A DNA stretch of 16,604 nucleotides from Candidatus Omnitrophica bacterium UBA5776 (GTDB lineage Bacteria; Omnitrophota; Gorgyraeia; Gygaellales; Profunditerraquicolaceae). Location: the NCBI GenBank assembly GCA_002418595.1, contig DIEK01000088.1:11619-28222 (forward strand), written 5' to 3'. The notes under the pieces are model-generated. The model searched no databases and was not told the DNA's origin. It was given only the letters and a program-made list of their open reading frames with translations. Shown here piece after piece: positions 6,345 to 14,400 of the stretch. The translations under genes were made by a program, and so were the position numbers. Position 1 is the stretch's first letter. Every line of letters begins with the position of its first letter.

Positions 6345-7523
6345 ATGAAAAACACCTCTCCCAGAATACTGGTCGTCTCCGGAGAAGCATCCGGAGATAT
6401 GTACGCAGCCGAGCTTATCAAAGAGATCCGCAAACATCTCCCTTCCACCCATTTCTACGGACTGGGAGGAGAGAAATCCAGGCTTGCCGGCATGGAAATC
6501 ATCGCGGAAATGACCTCTCTCTCCGTAGTAGGCTTTGCGGAAGTATTACAAAAACTGCACAAAATCAAAGCCGTTTTCAATAAAATCCTCTCTGTCTCCT
6601 CCTCCCTGCGCCCGGATGCCGCCATACTTATAGACTACCCCGGGTTCAATCTAAGACTGGCGGCTAAACTGAAAAAAATCGGTATCCCGGTCATTTATTA
6701 CGTCAGTCCGCAGATATGGGCGTGGGGAGCCGGCCGCATAAAAACCATCCGCCGCAACGTGGACATGATGATAGTCCTGTTCAATTTCGAGGAGAAAATA
6801 TACAAAAAAGCGGATGTGCCGGTCTTTTTCTCCGGGCATCCTCTGGCGGGAATGGTCAAAACCGACCCTGTCAGAAAAGCCGCCTTTATCCAGCATAACC
6901 GCATACGCGAAGATCTTCCCATAGTTACGATTATGCCCGGATCGCGCCGGAAAGAAATCACGGCCCTGCTCACCCCGATGCTCGAATCCTGCGCGATATT
7001 GAACGAAATGCTGGCCGGCAAAATACAGTTCCTCCTGCTGCAGGCCCCCGGCATACCTTTCAAGATGTTTCAGGACCGCGTTTACTCCTACGGGCTGGAT
7101 ATAAAGATACTCTACGGATATAATTATGAAGCTCTCGAGACAAGCGATTTCGCCCTGGTAGCCTCCGGCACAGCCGCCCTCGAGGCGGCGATACTGGAAG
7201 TCCCTATGGCTATAATGTACAAACTGTCATTCCTTACCTGGATGCTTCTGCGAATAATGCTGAAGATAAAATACGCGGGGATAGTAAACATTATCGCGGA
7301 CAGGGAAATAGTAAAAGAATTCCTGCAATACGACATAAAACCGGAGCGCATTGCCGGATACGCCTACAATGTGCTTTCTAATCGAACCGCGGCCGCAGTG
7401 ATTAAAAAAGAGTTGCGCAGCATAAAGGAAAGTTTGGGCTCTCAAGAAGCGATACCAAGAGCGGCGGAAGCGATCGCGGAACTTATAGATAAAAAACGGG
7501 GGAAGAACGGTCTTCGAGAATAA
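6345..7523 (+). CDS. lpxB: lipid-A-disaccharide synthase
   Basis: LpxB is a family GT19 glycosyltransferase at the inner face of the inner membrane. It joins UDP-2,3-diacylglucosamine and lipid X to form the beta-1',6 disaccharide of lipid A, so the organism should make lipopolysaccharide. The 392 residues (E. coli 382) show GEASGD (13-18), IDYPGFN with the conserved Asp97 (96-102), PQIWAWG (122-128), GHP (164-166), MPGSR (197-201) and SGTAALE (274-280) followed by P287 and YK (292-293). The ATG at 6345 gives the family N-terminus, but no Shine-Dalgarno sequence lies upstream. It stands alone instead of with lpxA, lpxD or lpxK, is divergent from the MsbA-type gene, and ends just before a strong terminator. 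Confidence 0.96.
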   Translation: MKNTSPRILVVSGEASGDMYAAELIKEIRKHLPSTHFYGLGGEKSRLAGMEIIAEMTSLSVVGFAEVLQKLHKIKAVFNKILSVSSSLRPDAAILIDYPGFNLRLAAKLKKIGIPVIYYVSPQIWAWGAGRIKTIRRNVDMMIVLFNFEEKIYKKADVPVFFSGHPLAGMVKTDPVRKAAFIQHNRIREDLPIVTIMPGSRRKEITALLTPMLESCAILNEMLAGKIQFLLLQAPGIPFKMFQDRVYSYGLDIKILYGYNYEALETSDFALVASGTAALEAAILEVPMAIMYKLSFLTWMLLRIMLKIKYAGIVNIIADREIVKEFLQYDIKPERIAGYAYNVLSNRTAAAVIKKELRSIKESLGSQEAIPRAAEAIAELIDKKRGKNGLRE

Positions 7524-7530
7524 TCATGAC

Positions 7531-7568
7531 AAAGCCCCCGCTGAATAACTATTTTCAGCGGGGGCTTT
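7531..7568. terminator. strong bidirectional intrinsic terminator
   Basis: A 15-bp perfect stem (7531-7545 with 7554-7568, core GCCCCCGCTGAA/TTCAGCGGGGGC) with an 8-nt loop is flanked by AAA and TTT. It begins 7 bp after the lpxB stop and lies 102 bp beyond the L27 stop on the other strand, so it can serve both convergent transcripts. The plus-strand tail TTTATATTAT is the better U-rich run. Confidence 0.9.
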
Positions 7569-7670
7569 ATATTATCCTGCCGGGAGCCGGAAAGTAAACT
7601 ATAAGGACAATTTTCCCGCGGCTGCCGCGACGCAATCAAAAAAAGTAATACCCGGTAACGGGAATTACGT

Positions 7671-7916
7671 TCAGCTTTTTGCTTTCCCTGCCGGAACAAC
7701 GTTCACGAAAGTCCGCATTCTGCCGTGCGGCGTTTTCCTGCGTATGAAGCTTACTTTCCCGGGACAAAGGGCCATGATCGTGCCGATGCCTTTGGTATTC
7801 ATCCCGGCTTTATAATGACTGAAACCGCGCACAAGTATCTGCCCGGTCTTCACGCTCTCTCCTCCGGAAACTTTGGTGCCTCTGTCTTTCTTTGGTGTTG
7901 CTTTTCCTCCAGCCAT
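7671..7916 (-). CDS. rpmA: ribosomal protein L27, divergent
   Basis: Residues 19-59 follow the L27 pattern: GGESVKTGQILVRGF ... HYKAGMNTKGIGTIMALCPGKVSF, equivalent to GGxxVxAGxIIVRQRG ... HPGxNVGxGxDxTLFAxxxGxVxF in standard L27. At 81 residues the length is close to normal. However, the N-terminus (MAGGKATPKKDRGTK) lacks the usual KKGGGSSRNGRDS and KRLGVK stretches, the part that in E. coli reaches the peptidyl-transferase centre. It is not beside rplU (L21) or obgE, its usual partners. It follows the PilZ gene by 14 bp, with AAGGAG (7925-7930) set directly after the PilZ stop codon and 8 bases before the ATG. It may be the sole L27 of a divergent lineage or an extra paralogue. Confidence 0.82.
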   Translation of the reverse strand: MAGGKATPKKDRGTKVSGGESVKTGQILVRGFSHYKAGMNTKGIGTIMALCPGKVSFIRRKTPHGRMRTFVNVVPAGKAKS

Positions 7917-7930
7917 GTTGCTTTCTCCTT

Positions 7931-8254
7931 TTATCTTGCTTTAGCCCAAAGGGCCCTCGCCAGACCCATCAATTCTGCTTTCTCCAGCCGGACCCCGGCG
8001 CGGCACAATCCGTCCTCACGATTCTTCAATGACCAGACGACCTCCGCCCTGGTATAAAAAGGCTCGGCCTGTTCGGGGATTTGAAGCCATACCTCCAGCC
8101 GGGAATTAACCGACAGACTACTGCGTGAAGTCAATCCTATACCGTTTGCGCTGATATCGAAGGTTTCACCGCTGCTTTCGTCGCTTGCCGTGGCCTCCAG
8201 AAACTTGAGAGGGAACCTCGCCTGCATCCGTTCAAAAACCCTCCTGTCGTCCAT
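7931..8254 (-). CDS. PilZ-domain protein
   Basis: A 107-residue protein made of a single PilZ-like domain. PilZ domains bind the second messenger cyclic di-GMP through an N-terminal RxxxR motif and a D/NxSxxG motif. Here these are RMQAR (residues 9-13) and DISANG (33-38), correctly ordered, followed by beta strands such as EVWLQIP, TRAEVVWSL and CRAGVRL. No second domain, signal peptide or membrane segment is seen, so it would be a cytoplasmic c-di-GMP adaptor, perhaps for motility, attachment or envelope control. Target unknown. The ATG has AAGGA (8261-8265) 6 bases upstream. It forms an operon with the L27 gene and has its own promoter. Confidence 0.85.
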   Translation of the reverse strand: MDDRRVFERMQARFPLKFLEATASDESSGETFDISANGIGLTSRSSLSVNSRLEVWLQIPEQAEPFYTRAEVVWSLKNREDGLCRAGVRLEKAELMGLARALWAKAR

Positions 8255-8284
8255 GGGGTTTCCTTTCTCCGTGGCTTTGACCTA

Positions 8285-8312
8285 ATTGTATCAACTTATT
8301 TCATTTTAGCAA
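8285..8312 (-). promoter_or_regulatory. promoter of the PilZ-L27 operon
   Basis: Minus strand: -35 TTGCTA (8307-8312), 16-bp spacer, -10 TACAAT (8285-8290) with TG one base before it. Predicted start about 8278, giving a short leader of about 24 nt. Confidence 0.68.
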
Positions 8313-8334
8313 GTTTTATTTTACGAAATAAAAC
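8313..8334. repeat. AT-rich 9-bp inverted repeat abutting the PilZ promoter
   Basis: GTTTTATTT (8313-8321) and AAATAAAAC (8326-8334) are perfect inverted arms around TACG, directly next to the -35 element; CAAG/CTTG extends the symmetry on both sides. The position suits an operator or UP-like element. It could also help end the giant-gene transcript arriving from the right, together with the GCAAC/GTTGC stem at about 8340-8356. Confidence 0.45.
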
Positions 8335-8414
8335 CGCTTGCAACAAATTGAGTTGCAGTTACTTGCGCCGGTAAGCCGCCTCCTTTCTTCTCTTGCCCCA
8401 TTACCGACTTTTTA

Positions 8415-11400
8415 TTACAGATAAATGTCCGTCCCGGAATTATAAATACCGCAAACCTTAGACACACCGGTACTTATGAAACTTAATGGGGACAGTGACA
8501 AAGACATCCCCTGCGAACAGGAAGAGGGAACGTTCTCCTCGCCGCAAAAGACTGCTTTGTGTTGTTCAACAGGCCTCCATCCTTGCGCAGAATCTACCCC
8601 GGGTGCAAGGAAACGCGCTGCGTTTTCATCGAGTATTCCTACCGCGTTCCTTTCGCTGCTCCCTCCGTCCAGCGGGTCAAAAACTTCGGCTAAAACAGCC
8701 GGCGTTCCAATTGGATCAAAATCCTTAATAAGCTCATCGTTACCATTCCTTAACGCCCGGATAAGCTCTTTATCGACGGATTGTCGGCCAAGAATATGCA
8801 CAACCATCGCGTCGATATCTCTTAATTCCTTTATTTTCCCTTGAGCCTCCATCAACTCGATCAAAAAGATAAACCCGAGCATCGACTGCGGTTCTCTCCG
8901 CGTGCGCAAAAGGGTAAAAATATTGATTATCGAAAACATCCTGTCCGCCATATGATACAGGCGGACAGCGTTTTGTATCAAAGCGGGGCTGATACAATTC
9001 AAAAGGAGCAACCGGATCATGCCGATAAAGGCCTCCGGCTGGTTGTATCCGGCACGCTCCGAGAGATAGAGGAAATCTTTTATTATCCCTTCTTTCTCGG
9101 TTTCAGCGAGACTGAATTTACGGGCTATTTCTCCGGCAGCCGCATAATTATCAGGTGATAATAAAGAAAAGATATTACGCCTATGGCTGGGATAATTATG
9201 CTTAAAAGTTTCGATAGTGCTGTATAATGAAACGGCAATGGAATTTTTTTCCCGGGGAACCGGCAGATTTTCCACAAGCACCGCTCCGTCACGATACACA
9301 ACGGAGTTAACCGGCATATAACGCAGGAAACTCAAATAATCCAGTAAAGTCCTGTTCTTGTTGTCCCCGGAAAGCGCCTCTTCCGGTAATATTATATGCA
9401 CCGGCCTGTGCTTATTGAATACGGCATAAACGATGAATATCCCATAGGCCTTGAATATACAATCAAATAATTCTCCTCCCGTCAAAAAGACGGTTATGGG
9501 CGTTTCAGCGAAACGCGGGCATAATCTATCTACGAAGCCCCGTATCTCATCGACATTCGCATGGTAGATAATCCGGGGAATTCTCATACATCCGATTACG
9601 CAATTCCAGTCTTTTCCCCACGCGCCAAGAGCAGCTATCAATTCATCTTCCGCCGCGCGGTGTGATTCTTTATAATCCGCAACGGTAAATACGCCTATTA
9701 CCTCTCCTATCCCGCTTCCCCCATCTGCCACAACCGTGCCGCCGTTAACAACCCGTGCCTTCATCATTCCCAAGCAAGGCGCGATATCGTTAAGTATTAC
9801 ATCCCCTTCATCGCATTCTCCGCCATCGCTCTTTTGCCCTTTCCCTTTTCCCGCGAGTTGGGAATCGGGATGCGTTTCCTCCCTCTCAAACGCAACGGTT
9901 ATGCCGAATTCCCGGGCGATAAAATCCTCGTACGGACCGGAGGATTTTTTTCCCGAACAACTAAATTTTTTCTTAGCTATAGTTGCTAATATTTGCCTGT
10001 CTAAAACAAGCTCCCCCTTTCTTTTTTCCAGGATTCCTTTCTCACTCCAGAACACGCTTAAAATCTTACCGGGAGTGTAGCGGGAATTTGTAAAAACCGA
10101 TACCGGGATCAGCCTCTTCAGGTATTTCTCATCAAATACAAAAGGCCCCTTTTCCCATTGTTCCCGTATAATCCTCATTAAAACCGGAATCACATAGTTT
10201 TGAGTCGAGGGGAAACTCATGGCTGTTTTTTTTGTCGAATCAGGCAAACAATGATAGGTAAACGTGTCTTTTTTCAGTATTCCGCGCCTCTTTAGGAAAT
10301 CCTCGAAATTTTTATCAAAAACCCGTAATCCCCATTTACCTAAGGAAGAGGTGATCTTTCCGACGTTAAGCTTATTCAGCTTGTTTTTCATAAAATCGTA
10401 TTTGCTTTGGGACTTACCGCTGATCTTAAAATATTCCATAACCATCCCCGAAGAAAAAGGATATCCCAATTCCCCGGATTTTACTCCTGCCAGGATTTCA
10501 CATAAGAAATCCAGTGATCCTTCCGGCAAAACAGACAACCTTTCCCAGAATCTGTTTTCAATACCCCCAAACCGGCCGTTCTCTATTTCCGCAACCGGTA
10601 TTTTATCCATACCTTTTAATTCTTGGTATAATATTATATCGGCCCGCAGCCGGAGCAATTGTCCATACGTACCCTCAAACAGGGATTTGTAGAATCCATC
10701 GGTAGAAACATATTCGCATAACAGCATTTTTTCCGTTTCCAATTGCTCGACGATTTCTGCGGCTTTTTTCCTATCTCCCGCACAGCCGAGATGTGCGAGC
10801 ACATCTTCCCGGGTAAAATCCATCTCCAGGAACATTCCATTAACCGCGCTTTGTTCGATTATCCAGCGTATTACGTTTTCCCGGCACACCGAGTCCTTTG
10901 GATATACTTCATCGTCTATTAATCCCCACTCTTTGAAGAATTCCCCGATAATCCTGATCGATTTTCCGGCCACGCACCTGTCCGAAAAGTATTTTTTATC
11001 CCCCGCGCGCGCCGCCTCCAACATCTCACGCAGACTTACGGAAGATCCGCCGGTTATTTCGGCAATTCTTTTCAAAGCATAGGATTCCTGGGCGGATAAC
11101 GGATGAGACTTTATGCCCGCGATAGTCACCCGTTTCCCGGCATTCTTCTCTTTAAAGAATTTCATAAAACCGATCAGCCGGTTAAACCCGCCGGACTCGC
11201 CGGATAAAATCATGGTTTGAAATTGATCCGTGATGGAATACCTCTTTTCTACAACCCCGTTCCTCTCAAGATTCTCCACTATCGCAAACACCGCGTTCCG
11301 CTCGGCGGGAGTGCGGTTCTCCGGGGAAAATTGTTCAAGAATATCGTCAATGGTAAATACAGACCTTAACACGCCCGAAATTGCCATACTGCTTTGCATA

Positions 11401-14400
11401 ACCATCCATTTGATTAAATTTTCTTCACTCAAATCCTTCTTTGACCGGTCATCAGCGGCATCGGCCGTAAAACCTCCAGGAACCGCCAATCCTCCGTCAC
11501 TGCTTGCCGCGCCTCCGGGCTGTTCACGTTCCGGATGCGCATCAATCACCCTGGAAATCTCATCCGACGGAATCCGTCTCAGGGAATAACTATCCTCCCC
11601 CGCACGCACGACAATCCCGACAGGATCGGTAGGAATTCCACCCGAACCGCCGTTCCTGAAACGCCCGCATATCTGCCGGAACAAGCTTATTACCTGCGCA
11701 GAAGGAGAGTATCCCAGAACCCCGGCCGCCAGGTTTTTCACGGTTACCCCTTTTATCGATTCCCTGTCTTCATAAAAAACCGTAATGGTTCTTTTATAAA
11801 GCATCGCTATAACGTCCTTCTCGTTCCTGCCGGGATACACAATCCCGGCAATCCGGCAGAAAATCTCGAAAGCGTCGCCCTTATTGCCCCCCTCCGGAGC
11901 AAATCGCGCGATTGAACTTTCGGGATGATTGTGTATCAACGTGTCTAAGGCATTTTCAATGATCGACTGTTCTTCGGCCGGTTCCACGGCGGCTGTCTGC
12001 ACAAAGGAATATAATTGCTCCGCCTCCCGTTTCCCGTTCATTAAATCGGTAATCACACCCGCCTTGAAATACAACAGGCAATATTCCGTCAACAACGCTA
12101 CAGCATCCCGCTTGAGCACGGATTTCTGCCCGGAGGTAACCATGCCTTTTCTTTTTTTCTTATGGGCGGTATCCGGGCCGCAGATGACCGGTCTGTGCCG
12201 TCCGATGTTCCCGGGGGCACCGGTGCTGTCCGCATCCGGAGGCAACACCGGAATGATGTTCCAGGGTGAATCCTGCATTGTAACCAAACTTGTGCCGGGC
12301 AATATTCTCGTATCTTTTTTACGTTTAGGCGACTGCCCGGACTCCCCCGTATTTTGCCGTGAACTCCTTCTTCTACGCATCGGCGGGTATCCAGCAAGCA
12401 TCCCTTTTTCAGCAAAATCACGCATCCTCATTTGCAGGAGATGCGCATCCACGCTGTAACCTCTCTCTCTTAAAAATGTCCCGATGGCGGGCATAGTATT
12501 CCTCCCCGCATCCAAGGCATCCGCTATTACAGGAAACGGAATAACCATATCGAATATTTTATCCTTCCACGCTTTGTTACTTTTAAGAAAAGAAGCGAAT
12601 GCCGGCTTCTGCAACTGCAATTCCTTGGCAAGCCCGGGTAATGTCACCTGTTCTCCGCGGGCACGGATCCGCTCCAGGGCGCTTCCTATCCCCACCGCAG
12701 TTCTTTGGCCGCGTTCTTTTAGGAAGAACAACGGCAGACCGCTTCTTAAAACAACCGGGTTTCCCTCGCCGTCTTTGACGATGATTACCAAAACCATGTC
12801 CGGATACAGGGATATTGACATTTCGCACAACCGGTAATCTTCTAACGTCATGATCGTCTCGTTACCAAGCCGTATAGCCCCCAGAGAGGAAGGCTTATAT
12901 TCCGTGATCACGCGCGGGACCGAGTCTCCCAGCATTTTCGATGGAAAACTATTGACCCTTTTTTCCAGCAAACCGGTATCGGTATTCCAGATATTATAGA
13001 ATCCGCATTTTTTATGCCCGCCGATAATGGCCGCAACATCCTGTTTCTCATAATCTTTCAGTATGAACTCCACGCTTTGTTTAAGCTGTATCGCGGCCCG
13101 CGTCGGGACATATCTGTTTTCCTTCAGCCCAAAACGCAGCAAACCGTCCTCATCCAAACGCTCCCTGCACAGCCGCAACTGCTCGCTGCCGCAAGGCACC
13201 AAAGCCATAATATCTTCATCATCTCTTCCGGCTGCGGTCCACACAAATACCCAAAACTCATCGGTGGAAAAATCACCGCTTGTACGGCTTTGCACCCGTT
13301 GTATCCAGGGGGCGAACTTCGTATACTCGAGCTCGGCTGATAATTTTTTCCCGCCCCACCACGATTTCATGGATTCCGACCGCCCTTTTTCACACAAAGC
13401 GGCAAATTTGGGATCCTGTGCCTCTAGGGATTTGATCCGGCGCACCAGCAGTTCTTCGTCAAAATGACAGCCGTATCCCGGCCCTCGTAAGACCGCGCCC
13501 GCTTTCCTGCGCCCGTAGCCGCTTTTTTGCATTGCCGCATAGACTGCTTGTGCGGGAAGAATGGCCTCCTCCACCCGGGTTTTCACCGCGGGATTCTCAA
13601 CAAGATAACCGGCCAATACCGGCCTTTGTACCCCGAGTTCACGCGCCAAAGACCGCATAGAAACAATCTCCCCGCGCGTACGCAAAGCATGTACCGCACT
13701 CTCTACGCCGACAACAACCCTCTGGTTCCCCTCTTTCACAAAAAACTCCGGCAATCCGTCCTCCCTGACCGTCACCTTGCCATCGGAATCTCTGATAAGC
13801 ATGGCGACCATGAACCGTTTGTTCCCCCGCAAAGCCGCCACTCCCGTCTTAAAACGCTCAATGGTGACAAAAGGTTCCTTGCCCAAGTTGATATTTCCGG
13901 AAGAGCCGGGTTCAAACCCGGTTATCATCAACGGCTTTTCGGCGTTGAACTCCGCGGGAGTGATCATAAGCTTCTGCCCTATCAACTCGCCCGAGGAAAC
14001 ATCCCACATGTTGAAATATCTTTTTTTGCTTTTCGCTCTCTTTCCACGGGCTTTTACCGGCGGCACCCCTGTTTCCTCTTTAAGAATAAACTCCAGGCTG
14101 GACAGTATATAGCTGGCAGTCATAGTCAAACGATACTGCTTATGTGCGGAATCGAATTCAAGCAAGCCGCAACCGACAGCCTGTTCCCTGAGTCCGGCAA
14201 TCTCACGTTCGCCAATCATCAATAATTCCGCTATCGTTGCCTCATCCTCTCCCAGGTACAGATACGCTAAAAACCAGAATTGATGTATATCCACCCGTCT
14301 TATATCAGAAGACGCCTGCACCCATTGTATCCAGGCATTAAAAACGTCTTTTCCCCCGTCAAATCCAAAAGCGTCTTTTTTATCTTTGATATCTCCTATA

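Noticed and set aside
6341..6346. TATAAT just before the lpxB coding region read as a -10 box
   Set aside because: It overlaps the ATG itself, so a transcript from it would start inside the gene; the promoter at 6266-6294 is better placed.
7442..7699. 85-codon minus-strand frame between L27 and lpxB
   Set aside because: It runs through the bidirectional terminator and into the lpxB 3' end on the wrong strand.
13527..14225. 232-codon plus-strand frame opposite the giant gene
   Set aside because: It mirrors the duplicated module region and lacks a ribosome-binding site and any recognisable motif; long antisense frames are expected opposite GC-rich codons.
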